Source: an uncultured Clostridium sp. (GTDB taxonomy: Bacteria; Bacillota; Clostridia; Clostridiales; Clostridiaceae). From it: DNA of 19,563 nt. Positions within the stretch are counted from its first letter, which is position 1, and each line of letters starts with the position of its first letter. The translations under genes and the position numbers were made by a program. The stretch spans positions 1 to 19,563 of the forward strand of contig CAMNZV010000007.1 of the NCBI GenBank assembly GCA_946575275.1. The letters run 5' to 3'. This document shows, in pieces, positions 7,897 to 16,121 of this stretch. The notes below the pieces were generated by a model. The model saw only the letters and a list, made by a program, of their open reading frames with translations. It was not told the origin of the DNA and did not search any database.

Positions 7897-7933
7897 AAAA
7901 CCACCTTACAATTAATTTTAGTAAGATGGTTTT
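7897..7933 (-). terminator. Terminator after the hydratase gene
   Basis: A 13-base inverted repeat (7897-7909 with 7921-7933, one G-T pair on the minus strand) with an 11-base loop lies seven bases after the hydratase stop. On the minus strand it ends in TTTTTT. Because the next gene starts right after it, some read-through is expected. Confidence 0.8.
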
Positions 7934-7939
7934 ATTTTT

Positions 7940-10225
7940 CTATGCTCTGTAATAGTTAATTAAGCAACCCTTTAATATTATATCTCTTTCATCATCAGTT
8001 AGGTCTCCTAATTTTAGTTCTAATTCCTTCATATTATCATTAACAATATACGCCTTAATAATATCTTTCTTTTCTTTTATTGCTTCAATAACATTTGGAA
8101 TAAAAATATAATCATCGTTATTAAATTCTATTTCCTTGTTACAAATAAAAGGTAGCATACCCCAATTTATAAGGTTTGAACGATATCTCTTTGTTGCATA
8201 TTCATTAGCAATGTTTGCCCATCCACCTAAAACTTTTTGACATGATGCAGCTTGTTCACGAGCTGACCCATCCCCAGGTTTTACAGCAAATATTGTACTT
8301 CCGATTCCAATGTTTTTATAATCTACATCTTTAAATGTATTTTTTATTTCATTAATTATTGTAGATAATCCATCAACAGTTGATTCTGGGTTTTCTCCAG
8401 CTATTCTTGCCAATTCAGCCTTTTGAATTGCTTTTGCACGACCTACATATTCTGGATCCTTACGAGATAATGTAAATTCTGCAAGTCCTAATGGATTTGA
8501 TCTATAGGATGAAGTTTCCCCTGAAGGTATTAGTTCATCAGTTGTTGTAACAGGATCATGTATAACTGAAGTAACCTTTAATAATAAATTGTCAGTTAAT
8601 TCTGACATAGATGGCCAATCAATTATGTTAGGACCAAATTTAATTTCTGCTGCTTTATCTGGTTTTCCAATTCCATTATATACACGATTTTCATATATTG
8701 ACTTGTCAAAGAAGTACTTAGGATTTGTAAAATTAACATCTATATCTGTTGCTGATATTAAATATCCCTTATTAGCTGCTGTTGCTGCAATAGATCTTGC
8801 ATCCATTAATGCAACTGAAGCTATTTGCCCACTAGTAATTTTTGAACCTTCTCTATTTGGGAAGTTTCTAGTTGAATGACGTATACTTAAACCATTGTTA
8901 GCTGGAACATCTCCTGCCCCAAAACAAGGTCCACAAAATGCAGTACGTACAGTTGCTCCTGTAGCCATTATATCTGCAACACTACCATTTCTAACTAGTT
9001 CCATATATACTGGTTGTGATGCTGGATATACACTTAGTGAGAATTCATCAGCGCCTATAGATTTTCCTCTTAGGATATCTGTTGCATCACAAATATTTTC
9101 AAATCCTCCACCAGCACATCCACCAATAACCCCTTGTTCAACATATAATTTTCCATTATGAACTTTATCTTTTAATGTAAATTTTATTTTATTATCAAGG
9201 CTTATTCCTGCCTTTTTTTCTACTTCATCAAGAATCTCTAAAAGATTATTGTTTAAATCTTCGATTGTATAAACATTACTTGGGTGAAATGGCATAGCTA
9301 TCATTGGTTTTACCTTTGATAAATCTACATGTATCATTCCATCATAGTATGTAACCTCTCCTGGATTTAATTCTTTGTATTCTTCTGGTCTTCCATGAAT
9401 CTGGAAGTAATCTTTAATTGTATTGTCTGTTCTCCAAACAGAAGATAGACATGTAGTTTCTGTAGTCATAACATCAATACCAATTCTATAATCAGCACTT
9501 AAATTACTAATACCATCTCCTACAAATTCCATAACCTTATTGTTAACATATCCATTTTCAAATACAGCACCTATTATAGCTAATGCAATATCTTGTGGTC
9601 CAACTCCTCTTTGAGGGCTACCTGTTAAGTAAACTCCTACAACTCCTGGCATTTTTACATCATAAGTTTTTTGTAATAATTGTTTAACTATTTCAGGTCC
9701 ACCTTCTCCAATTGCCATAGTTCCTAAAGCACCATAACGAGTATGACTATCAGAACCTAAAACCATCTTTCCACAACCTGAAATCATTTCTCTTGCATAT
9801 TGATGAATAACCGCTTGATGAGGTGGTACGTATACTCCACCATATTTTTTTGCACAAGAAAGTCCAAACATATGGTCATCTTCATTTATTGTACCTCCAA
9901 CTGCACACAAGCTATTATGACAGTTAGTTAATACGTAAGGTACTGGGAATTTTTCAAGACCTGATGCCCTTGCTGTTTGAATAATTCCAACAAAGGTAAT
10001 ATCATGGGATGCTAGCCTATCAAATTTGATTTTTAAATTTTCCATATTATCTGATGTATTATGTTCTTTTAAAATTCCATAGGCAATTGTATTTTTTGCT
10101 GCTTCCTCTTTCCCTTTAAACTTACCTCCAACTTTATTCGATAAAATATCCTTAATTTCATTACAATCTTCTACTATTTCCTTACCATTTAATAGGTATG
10201 TTCCGTTTTTGTATAACTTTATCAT
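7940..10225 (-). CDS. Aconitase-superfamily hydratase (YbhJ-like)
   Basis: This is a 761-residue cytosolic [4Fe-4S] hydro-lyase. The ATG is preceded by AGGAGG. The fold is recognisable from [20 protein letters not shown] (157-176) and from three Cys positions expected to bind the cluster. Cys370 lies in VIGGCAGG, the counterpart of the aconitase GSCTN motif; Cys431 and Cys434 lie in [11 protein letters not shown]. The C-terminal part from about 560 should be the swivel domain. Length and sequence resemble the YbhJ-type 'hydratase' branch rather than classical AcnA, AcnB or the two-part LeuC/LeuD. The gene follows the NifV/Re-citrate-synthase-like gene by ten bases in one operon. Together this argues for isomerising citrate to isocitrate, or homocitrate to homoisocitrate. 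No isocitrate or homoisocitrate dehydrogenase gene is visible. Family is certain; substrate is inferred. Confidence 0.88.
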   Translation of the reverse strand: MIKLYKNGTYLLNGKEIVEDCNEIKDILSNKVGGKFKGKEEAAKNTIAYGILKEHNTSDNMENLKIKFDRLASHDITFVGIIQTARASGLEKFPVPYVLTNCHNSLCAVGGTINEDDHMFGLSCAKKYGGVYVPPHQAVIHQYAREMISGCGKMVLGSDSHTRYGALGTMAIGEGGPEIVKQLLQKTYDVKMPGVVGVYLTGSPQRGVGPQDIALAIIGAVFENGYVNNKVMEFVGDGISNLSADYRIGIDVMTTETTCLSSVWRTDNTIKDYFQIHGRPEEYKELNPGEVTYYDGMIHVDLSKVKPMIAMPFHPSNVYTIEDLNNNLLEILDEVEKKAGISLDNKIKFTLKDKVHNGKLYVEQGVIGGCAGGGFENICDATDILRGKSIGADEFSLSVYPASQPVYMELVRNGSVADIMATGATVRTAFCGPCFGAGDVPANNGLSIRHSTRNFPNREGSKITSGQIASVALMDARSIAATAANKGYLISATDIDVNFTNPKYFFDKSIYENRVYNGIGKPDKAAEIKFGPNIIDWPSMSELTDNLLLKVTSVIHDPVTTTDELIPSGETSSYRSNPLGLAEFTLSRKDPEYVGRAKAIQKAELARIAGENPESTVDGLSTIINEIKNTFKDVDYKNIGIGSTIFAVKPGDGSAREQAASCQKVLGGWANIANEYATKRYRSNLINWGMLPFICNKEIEFNNDDYIFIPNVIEAIKEKKDIIKAYIVNDNMKELELKLGDLTDDERDIILKGCLINYYRA

Positions 10226-10235
10226 TGCAATCCTC

Positions 10236-11384
10236 CTATTTATTATTTTTATATTCTTTATATAACTTTACAACTTCTTTGTCAAATAGACTTCTTTTTA
10301 ATTGTACAGATGTTGATCTTACTAATTCAAGAATTCCATTTGCTTCTTCATCAGTTAACTCCATGTTATATTCTTTAAATTTATTAACAATAGCTGCTCT
10401 TCCAGAATGTTTACCAATTACTATTTGCCTCTCAAGTCCTACAACACTTGGATCAAAGGCTTCATAATTTTTAGGATTCTTAATTGCTCCATCTGCATGT
10501 ATCCCTGATTCATGTGCAAACATATTTGTTCCAACAATAGCCTTCCAAATTGGAAGATCTCTTCCTGATGCTCTAGATACATATTCACAAATTCCTCTGA
10601 ATTTTGTTGTGTCCATATTTACGTCTAATCCACATACAAATTTTAGAGCCATAGCTACCTCTTCAAGTGCTGCATTTCCAGCCCTTTCACCTAATCCATT
10701 TACAGTAACGCCAACATGATTTGCTCCACCTCTAATACCTGCAATAGCATTTGCAGTTGCCATACCAAAATCATTATGAGTATGCATTTCTATATCAAAT
10801 CCTGTGTTTTTATATATATATTCAATATCCTTTTCTAAAGAAAAAGGTTCCTTTACACCAACAGTATCACAATATCTAAATCTATTAGCTCCAGCTTCTT
10901 TAGCGGCATTTATAAATTGAACTAAAAAGTCTTTATCTGCTCTTGAGGCATCTTCACCATTAACGGATACATATAAACCATTTTTCTTAGCAAATTCAAC
11001 TGATTTTACCATATTTTCAAGTACCCATTCCCTTGAAGTTCTAAGTTTATTTTTTATATGTATATCAGAAACTGATATAGAAATTGCAACTGCGTCTACA
11101 CCGCAATTAATTGATTCTTGAATATCAGAAATAACTGCTCTATTCCAAGCCATTATACTGCTTTTTAAATTTCTTTTAACAATTTCTTTAATTGCTTCCT
11201 TTTCGTCTCCACCCATAGTTGGTATTCCAACTTCTAATTGGTCAACTCCTAAATCACTTAGCATTTCGGCAATTGCAATTTTTTCTACATTTGAAAAAAC
11301 AACCCCTGCTGTTTGTTCTCCATCTCTAAGGGTTGTGTCTACTATATATATTTGTTTACCATTGTTAGTATCATTAACAGTCAT
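10236..11384 (-). CDS. NifV-type homocitrate synthase / Re-citrate synthase family protein
   Basis: This is a 382-residue DRE-TIM metallolyase that condenses acetyl-CoA with a 2-oxoacid. The frame opens at 11438, but the ATG at 11382-11384 has AGAGGGGGA five bases upstream and gives a normal N-terminus, so I start there. Catalytic TTLRDGEQ (17-24) is followed by [11 protein letters not shown] (51-61), metal-binding HTHNDFGMA (201-209), [16 protein letters not shown] (229-244) and HESGIHADG (291-299). The LeuA regulatory domain of 2-isopropylmalate synthase is absent. Clostridial Re-citrate synthase was shown in C. kluyveri to belong to this same family, so annotation as homocitrate synthase alone may mislead. 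No nif genes are visible, and the immediate partner is an aconitase-type hydratase. That favours citrate formation, without excluding homocitrate. A good promoter precedes it. Confidence 0.85.
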   Translation of the reverse strand: MTVNDTNNGKQIYIVDTTLRDGEQTAGVVFSNVEKIAIAEMLSDLGVDQLEVGIPTMGGDEKEAIKEIVKRNLKSSIMAWNRAVISDIQESINCGVDAVAISISVSDIHIKNKLRTSREWVLENMVKSVEFAKKNGLYVSVNGEDASRADKDFLVQFINAAKEAGANRFRYCDTVGVKEPFSLEKDIEYIYKNTGFDIEMHTHNDFGMATANAIAGIRGGANHVGVTVNGLGERAGNAALEEVAMALKFVCGLDVNMDTTKFRGICEYVSRASGRDLPIWKAIVGTNMFAHESGIHADGAIKNPKNYEAFDPSVVGLERQIVIGKHSGRAAIVNKFKEYNMELTDEEANGILELVRSTSVQLKRSLFDKEVVKLYKEYKNNK

Positions 11385-11444
11385 GAAAATCCCCCTCTTA
11401 AAATAACGAAATCTATATGAAAATATACTCTTTTTCACTTTTAT

Positions 11445-11473
11445 ATTTTATCATAGCACAAAAAAAATAACAA
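11445..11473 (-). promoter_or_regulatory. Promoter of the (homo)citrate synthase-hydratase operon
   Basis: On the minus strand TTGTTA (11468-11473) and TAAAAT (11445-11450) are separated by 17 bases, giving a leader of roughly 50 bases before the AGAGGGGGA site. A second possible pair, TTGCAT and TAAAAT, lies slightly further upstream. Confidence 0.6.
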
Positions 11474-11602
11474 TAATAAATTTTACATATTGTTAATTTT
11501 TATGCAAGAGAAAACCTGTATTCCTTCAATTTATCCATATTTTCAAAGAAAATCGAATTTAATTATTGAATTATTGCAAGATTTAAATTATTTCATTCAA
11601 CC

Positions 11603-11625
11603 ATTAACACATGCAAGGTGTTAAT
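11603..11625. repeat. Short perfect dyad ATTAACAC-N7-GTGTTAAT
   Basis: Two 8-base arms surround a 7-base loop in the 315-base gap between the (homo)citrate synthase start and the nrdD stop. It could be an operator about 130 bases upstream of the -35 box at 11468-11473, or a minor hairpin. Nothing further in this gap is recognisable beyond the promoter and the nrdD terminator. Confidence 0.4.
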
Positions 11626-11654
11626 TTGTATGTGATACTGCTTAAGTGAAAATT

Positions 11655-11696
11655 TAAGTGTTACAGATTTAATTAATATCTTATCTGTAACACTTA
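11655..11696 (-). terminator. Likely terminator of nrdD
   Basis: A 14-base perfect inverted repeat TAAGTGTTACAGAT/ATCTGTAACACTTA with a 14-base loop sits three bases after the nrdD stop. The minus-strand tail (AAATTTTCAC) is only moderately T-rich. Confidence 0.65.
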
Positions 11697-11699
11697 TTA

Positions 11700-13817
11700 T
11701 TATTGTTTATTATACATATTTATCTTTGTCCCCGTATGAGTCATTCTATCTCTTCTTTCAGCAACCTTTCCCTCTCCAAACCGTTCATCTAGGCTTAAAT
11801 AACCAGTTACCCTTGAAATTCCTTGGATATCATGACTACCGCATTTTGGACAAGCACCCTCATTACTTTGTAGGTTTGCCCCACACTCTTTACAATATCT
11901 TATATGAAAATTTATACCTAAGTAGCTTATATTTGTGTTTTTATATGCATAATTTAGTATCTTCATTATATCTGCACCTGTTGGATTATCATCAACTTCT
12001 ATATAGCTTATATGTCCTGCATTACACATCTTATGATATGGAGCTTCAATATCTATCTTATCTTTAATAGATATATTAAACCCTACTGGTATATGGTAAC
12101 TATTGGTATAGTAATCCTTATCTGTTACCCCTTGTATTTTCCCAAACATCTTCTTATCTTGTTTTATAAACTTTCCTGAAAGACCTTCTGCTGGAGTTGC
12201 ATAACAGCTCCAATTAAGCTTTGTTTTTTCAACAAATTCATCTAATCTTTCTCTTAAGTGAGAAATTATTTTGATTCCAAGCTCCCTTGTTTCTTCATCT
12301 TCCCCATGATGCTTTCCAGTTAAAGCTACAAGTGTTTCTGCAAGTCCTATAAAACCAATTCCATAACTTCCTTGCTTTAAAATAGGTTCAATTGAATCTA
12401 ATTGTCCAAGTCCCTCAGAACCCTTCATTAAATATTGTCCTGCAACAAAAGGTAAATCTCTAACCTTAAGTTTTTTTAATATATTATATCTGTGCATTAA
12501 TGATTCTTTTGCCATATCAATTCTTTCATCAAATAATTCAAAAAACTTATTAATGTCCTTTTTAGCTTGCAAGCCTATTCTTGGTAAGTTTATAGTTGTA
12601 GGTGCAATATTCCCCCTACCTTCACATCCTGGCTCTCCATTTATATTTTTCATAATATATGTCCTACACCCCATTGTGGCTGGCATATATCCCTTATCAT
12701 AATATTCCTTATTAAAATCTGCATCTATATTCATGAAGGTAGGATTCATTCTTTTAGCTGCAACCTTGCAGGCTAATTCATATAAATAATAGTATGGATC
12801 ATCCTTTTCCCTGTTTACACCCTCTTTAACCCTAAAAATTATATTAGGAAAGATTGGTTGTTCACCCTTTCCAAGTCCCTTTTCATATTCTAATAAAAAG
12901 ATTTCACAAATAAGTGCTGCATCCTTTGAATCAGGTATACCAATATTTACAGAACTAAATGGAACCTGTGATCCTGCCCTTGAATGCATGGTATTTAGGT
13001 TGTAGACAACCCCCTGCATTGCTTGATGTACCCTTTCACTTAATCTCTTCTCTACCAATTCTTCTATGTTATCTAAAGGAACCCCAAATTCTATGAATCT
13101 TTCTTTTATTTCTTTTCTAGTTGGTTCTATAAATATACCCATATCATTATCAAAATTCGGATGAGATTGACCCCCAAACATATCATTCTGTGTAGATTGT
13201 AAAAGTATACATGAAAGCTCTGCTGCAGTTTCAATTCTCTTAGGTGGTTTTATAGTTCCATATCCAGTATTAAATCCACTTTCAAGCATTTGTCTAGTTG
13301 GAATATGCAAACAGTTTATAGTTAAATTATAACTATCTAAATCATGATAATATAATTCTCCAGTTTCATGTGCCTTTGATAACTGCTTAGGCATTTGTGC
13401 TAAGTTATGCCATTTGTTAGACTCTGATGCAATCCTAAGCAACTTAGAACTGAAATTATTTCCAACATTAGCATTATCTCTATCTGTTTCCACTCCAATT
13501 TGCTTAATGGCCTTCATCAAATCAGATTTAATGTCCCTAACCTTTGTTCTATCTTCCCTATAGGCAGAATAACTACTTGCAATTTTATTATATCCGCTAT
13601 CCTTTAATGCCTTTTCAACAAAATTTTGTATTTCTTCTACGGTAACTTGTTCCTTTTCCGTCATTTCTATATAATTAGCAACTTTTTGTACTGTGTCAAT
13701 TACTTGACTTTCCTTCAATAGTAGTCCTTCTTCATTAGCTGCTCCCTTTATAGCATGCGATATCTTACTGGCATTAAACTCAACTCTTCTGCCATCTCTC
13801 TTCACAACATATAGCAT
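11700..13817 (-). CDS. nrdD: Anaerobic ribonucleoside-triphosphate reductase (class III)
   Basis: NrdD reduces ribonucleoside triphosphates to deoxyribonucleotides with a glycyl radical, formate normally being the reductant in the family. The protein is 705 residues. An N-terminal ATP-cone (about 3-95, MLYVVKRDGRRVEFNASKI) should give allosteric activity control. Cys169 in LTINCLHI matches the position of a catalytic Cys in this family, and MGCRTYI holds another candidate. Near the C-terminus a zinc site is formed by Cys642, Cys645, Cys656 and Cys659 (CKECG and CPKCG). The glycyl radical Gly672 is in RVTGYLSLDE. The ATG has AAGGGGC seven bases upstream. The gene forms its own unit with a TATAAT promoter, a likely NrdR box and a terminator. 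Its activase NrdG is encoded about 5 kb downstream rather than next door. Confidence 0.96.
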   Translation of the reverse strand: MLYVVKRDGRRVEFNASKISHAIKGAANEEGLLLKESQVIDTVQKVANYIEMTEKEQVTVEEIQNFVEKALKDSGYNKIASSYSAYREDRTKVRDIKSDLMKAIKQIGVETDRDNANVGNNFSSKLLRIASESNKWHNLAQMPKQLSKAHETGELYYHDLDSYNLTINCLHIPTRQMLESGFNTGYGTIKPPKRIETAAELSCILLQSTQNDMFGGQSHPNFDNDMGIFIEPTRKEIKERFIEFGVPLDNIEELVEKRLSERVHQAMQGVVYNLNTMHSRAGSQVPFSSVNIGIPDSKDAALICEIFLLEYEKGLGKGEQPIFPNIIFRVKEGVNREKDDPYYYLYELACKVAAKRMNPTFMNIDADFNKEYYDKGYMPATMGCRTYIMKNINGEPGCEGRGNIAPTTINLPRIGLQAKKDINKFFELFDERIDMAKESLMHRYNILKKLKVRDLPFVAGQYLMKGSEGLGQLDSIEPILKQGSYGIGFIGLAETLVALTGKHHGEDEETRELGIKIISHLRERLDEFVEKTKLNWSCYATPAEGLSGKFIKQDKKMFGKIQGVTDKDYYTNSYHIPVGFNISIKDKIDIEAPYHKMCNAGHISYIEVDDNPTGADIMKILNYAYKNTNISYLGINFHIRYCKECGANLQSNEGACPKCGSHDIQGISRVTGYLSLDERFGEGKVAERRDRMTHTGTKINMYNKQ

Positions 13818-13833
13818 TTTTATCGCCCCTTAC

Positions 13834-13849
13834 ACACAATATATAGTAC
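13834..13849. promoter_or_regulatory. Probable NrdR box upstream of nrdD
   Basis: ACACAATATATAGTAC fits the first 14 positions of the palindromic NrdR consensus ACACWATATWTNGTGT. It lies 17-32 bases before the nrdD start codon. A weaker copy, ACATATTATACTTCAT (13864-13879), starts 30 bases away, about three helical turns, and overlaps the -10 box. NrdR boxes are known to act in pairs at about this spacing. NrdR itself is not in the window. Confidence 0.6.
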
Positions 13850-13867
13850 CTTTTTTATTCCTTACAT

Positions 13868-13873
13868 ATTATA
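13868..13873 (-). promoter_or_regulatory. -10 box of nrdD
   Basis: A perfect TATAAT on the minus strand lies 51 bases upstream of the ATG. The -35 region is poor. It overlaps the weaker NrdR-like copy, which fits repression at this site. Confidence 0.5.
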
Positions 13874-13984
13874 CTTCATTAATATTTATTATAAAAGCAC
13901 CATTTCAATCGATTAAATTTAGATAACTAATTTTATTATTATTTATATCTGTTTTCCTCTTCTTTTCGTCATTTTAATTCTATC

Positions 13985-14013
13985 TTGAACAACTATATCA
14001 ATAGTGATACAAT
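13985..14013 (+). promoter_or_regulatory. Promoter of the degV-padR-thiT operon
   Basis: TTGAAC (13985-13990) and TACAAT (14008-14013) are exactly 17 bases apart. The first TATCA-N4-TGATA palindrome fills most of the spacer and touches the -10 box, so a bound repressor would block RNA polymerase. Confidence 0.75.
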
Positions 14014-14058
14014 CTATATTATCAATACTGATATAGTTGTTACCTATCAGTACTATTA
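13988..14058. promoter_or_regulatory. Array of TATCA-N4-TGATA operator-like palindromes
   Basis: Two exact copies of TATCA-N4-TGATA lie at 13996-14009 and 14020-14033, with starts 24 bases apart. A degenerate third, TATCA-GTAC-TATTA, lies at 14045-14058, 25 bases further. The first two are embedded in a larger perfect 13-base inverted repeat, AACAACTATATCA (13988-14000) and TGATATAGTTGTT (14029-14041). They cover the promoter spacer, the expected transcription start and the early leader. The PadR-type regulator encoded in the same operon is the obvious candidate ligand (inference). Confidence 0.75.
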
Positions 14059-14078
14059 ATTATTAAGGAGAATATATT

Positions 14079-14921
14079 ATGGAAAAGATAGCAATTTTAA
14101 CAGACAGTGCCTGCGACTTAACAGAGGATATAATAAATAAATACAATATAAAATTAGTTCCCTTTAGAATAATTTATAAGGAAAAAGAATATGAGGATAA
14201 AATTACAATTTCAGCAGATGAGGTTTACAAAAACTTAACAACAGAAATCCCAACTACCTCACTACCTTCTACCGAGAGAGTAGACCAAATATTGAAAGCT
14301 TTAATTGAGGAAGGTTATACACATGTAATTGTAATTAATATTTCAAGTAACCTTTCTGGTACATCTAATTCAATACGCTTATTACTTGAAAATTATCCAA
14401 GTTTAACTTCACATGTTTTTGATACCAAAACATTATCATTAGCTGAAGGTGTTATAGTTATAGAAGCCGCAAAATTGCTTGAAAATGGTTCCTCATTTAA
14501 TGAAATAATTAATGCACTTCCTTCATTTAGGCAAAAAAGTCATCTTTATTTTACACTAAACACCTTGGAGTATTTAAAAAAAGGTGGTAGAATTGGTAAG
14601 GTAGCAGGAACAATTGGTGAAATATTAAAACTTAAACCCGTTATCCATGTTACAGATGAGGGTGTATACGAAACCTATGCTAAAGCACGTGGAAGAAAGC
14701 AATCCATTACTATACTACTAGACCTATTAAATGAATATCTAAATAAAGGCAAGTGCAATATTTGGATAGTAGAAGGCGATGCTAAAGAAGATTGTGCTTC
14801 TTTATATGAATTATTAAAAAATAATCCAAATATAAATAAGCTTAATACTATAACCCTAAGCCCAGCCCTAGGAGTTCATACTGGTCCTGGTTTAATTGGA
14901 TTTGCAATATATGAGGTTTAA
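14079..14921 (+). CDS. DegV family protein (FakB-like fatty-acid-binding)
   Basis: DegV proteins bind a single fatty acid. Some, called FakB, present it to the kinase FakA for phosphorylation; many others have no assigned partner. This 280-residue protein has the family length and the motifs in order. They are AILTDSACDL (5-14), TTSLPST (59-65) near the lipid head-group site, SSNLSGTSNS (89-98), LEYLKKGGRIGK (163-174) and the C-terminal VHTGPGLIG (266-274). The ATG follows AAGGAG. It is the first gene of a tight operon: the PadR-type regulator starts two bases after its stop and thiT follows. No FakA-like kinase is present in the window, so the FakB role is only a family-based possibility. 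Expression is likely repressed through the palindromes over its promoter. Confidence 0.92.
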   Translation: MEKIAILTDSACDLTEDIINKYNIKLVPFRIIYKEKEYEDKITISADEVYKNLTTEIPTTSLPSTERVDQILKALIEEGYTHVIVINISSNLSGTSNSIRLLLENYPSLTSHVFDTKTLSLAEGVIVIEAAKLLENGSSFNEIINALPSFRQKSHLYFTLNTLEYLKKGGRIGKVAGTIGEILKLKPVIHVTDEGVYETYAKARGRKQSITILLDLLNEYLNKGKCNIWIVEGDAKEDCASLYELLKNNPNINKLNTITLSPALGVHTGPGLIGFAIYEV

Positions 14922-14923
14922 CT

Positions 14924-15388
14924 ATGAGTGATTTTAATTCTCTTTCTGATAAAGAATTAAAAGAAGAAGAAAAAAGGTTATATGAGGAATATAAACAAAA
15001 AGTAATGGCCTTAAAAAAGGTTCAAAAAGAAAAAGAATCTGTAGGTCAAATTTTTACTAAAGGATTACTTCCAATATATGTTCTTTATATATTAAGTCAA
15101 TCACCTGCAAATGGTAATGATATTTCTCATAAAATTGGAGAACATACTAATGGACTTTGGATTCCAAGCACAGGTGGAATTTACCCTTTATTGAAAAAAT
15201 TTGAGAAAGAAAGTTTAATTATAGGAGAATGGGATAATCCCGAAAAAAAATTTCAAAAAATATATACCTTAACGGATATAGGCATTGCTGAGTTTAAAAA
15301 TAAGAAGGAACTACTAAAGCCTAAAATGGAAGAATCCTTTCAGGTGTTTAAAATAATATATCAGGATATCTACTCTCCTAATAAATAG
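14924..15388 (+). CDS. PadR-family transcriptional regulator
   Basis: This is a 154-residue DNA-binding protein. The winged-helix domain (about 43-125) shows the PadR pattern. GLLPIYVLYILSQSPANGND (47-66) is a helix leading to the Gly-x-[DE]-I segment, LWIPSTGGIYPLLKKFEKE (78-96) is the recognition helix and wing region, and YTLTDIGIAEF (114-124) closes the domain. It is unusual in having a highly charged, probably coiled-coil region at the N-terminus (about 7-40); PadR proteins more often carry their dimerising helices at the C-terminus. A shorter helix remains at 125-150. The ATG lies two bases after degV, with its binding site GAGG inside the degV end. Its position suggests autoregulation of the degV-padR-thiT operon through the upstream palindromes. 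The effector is unknown; thiamine or a fatty acid are guesses from the neighbours. Confidence 0.85.
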   Translation: MSDFNSLSDKELKEEEKRLYEEYKQKVMALKKVQKEKESVGQIFTKGLLPIYVLYILSQSPANGNDISHKIGEHTNGLWIPSTGGIYPLLKKFEKESLIIGEWDNPEKKFQKIYTLTDIGIAEFKNKKELLKPKMEESFQVFKIIYQDIYSPNK

Positions 15389-15396
15389 GAGGCAAC

Positions 15397-16059
15397 ATGG
15401 ACATATTATTAGATTGGAAAGAACAAATAATAGAATTAATTACTAATTTACCAAAGAACTTTATGGACACAATTACTAACCCTTTAGCCATTGTCACTAT
15501 ACTTGCTATAATCCTAGTATTATTTATTTTATTTAAAATTAATAAGGTGAATTTTTCAACACAAATGATTACAAGAATTGCAATAGCCTTGGCACTTGCC
15601 ACAGTATTAAAAATATTTAGGATATACCACTTGCCACAAGGTGGAAGTATTACTTTAGGTAGTATGGTGCCTCTTTTAATAATTGCCTTTATGTATGGAC
15701 CACTAATTGGTTCCCTTACTGGTTTTATTTATGGAATAATCACATTATTTATGGATCCTTTTATTCTAAGTCCAATTCAAGTATTATTTGACTATCCACT
15801 TCCTTTTTTAGTACTTGGAATTGCTGGTTTCTTTAAAAACAAAAAGTTACTTGGATCATTTATTGCAATATTTTTAAGATTTATTTGTCACTTTATCTCT
15901 GGTGTTGCCTTCTTTGGCTCATATGCACCTGAGGGAGTTCCACCATTTATATATTCTTTACTTGTAAATGGATCATTTATTGCAATAGAAGGACTTATAT
16001 GTCTTATAATAATAAAATTCTTACCTTTTAATAGAATCTTTAAGTCACTTGAATCATAA
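15397..16059 (+). CDS. thiT: Thiamine-specific ECF transporter S component
   Basis: ThiT is the membrane subunit that binds thiamine and works with the shared ECF module (EcfA, EcfA', EcfT), encoded elsewhere. The protein is 220 residues, somewhat longer than usual because of an extra N-terminal amphipathic/membrane segment (about 28-48). About six hydrophobic helices follow. ThiT-type segments are LPQGGSITLGSMVPLL (79-94), DYPLPFLVLGIAG (132-144), RFICHFISG (161-169), GSYAPEG (174-180) and NGSFIAIE (191-198). They include His, Tyr and Asn residues in the positions that line the thiamine pocket of characterised ThiT. The ATG is preceded by TAGGAGG, which overlaps the padR stop. It closes the degV-padR-thiT operon before a terminator. 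No TPP riboswitch was found anywhere upstream, although one often precedes thiT. Confidence 0.88.
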   Translation: MDILLDWKEQIIELITNLPKNFMDTITNPLAIVTILAIILVLFILFKINKVNFSTQMITRIAIALALATVLKIFRIYHLPQGGSITLGSMVPLLIIAFMYGPLIGSLTGFIYGIITLFMDPFILSPIQVLFDYPLPFLVLGIAGFFKNKKLLGSFIAIFLRFICHFISGVAFFGSYAPEGVPPFIYSLLVNGSFIAIEGLICLIIIKFLPFNRIFKSLES

Positions 16060-16063
16060 ATTT

Positions 16064-16110
16064 GAGGCCACCGAAAAATTTTAAGTTTTTCAGTGGCCTC
16101 CATAATTTTT
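16064..16110 (+). terminator. Terminator of the degV-padR-thiT operon
   Basis: GAGGCCAC-C-GAAAAA (16064-16078) pairs with TTTTTC-A-GTGGCCTC (16086-16100) with one mismatch, followed by CATAATTTTT. It lies between converging thiT and ferredoxin genes and may act in both directions. Confidence 0.85.
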
Positions 16111-16121
16111 ATATAGCTTTT

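Noticed and set aside
8589..9161. Plus-strand open frames of 88-96 codons inside the hydratase gene
   Set aside because: They lie opposite a well-conserved 761-residue enzyme, have no binding sites and show no recognisable domain.
11385..11438. Upstream start for the NifV-like protein
   Set aside because: The extension overlaps the expected transcription start and has no family similarity; the ATG at 11384 has a strong binding site.
11726..12067. Plus-strand open frame within nrdD
   Set aside because: It is antisense to the zinc and glycyl-radical end of NrdD; composition (Leu/Tyr/His runs) is typical of a shadow frame.
13988..14041. The inverted repeat upstream of degV as a terminator for a plus-strand gene
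   Set aside because: No plus-strand gene lies upstream and there is no T-tract; the repeats overlap a good promoter, which fits an operator.
13818..15396. TPP riboswitch for thiT
   Set aside because: I looked for the THI-box core upstream of degV and before thiT and saw none; by eye only, so a covariance search would settle it.
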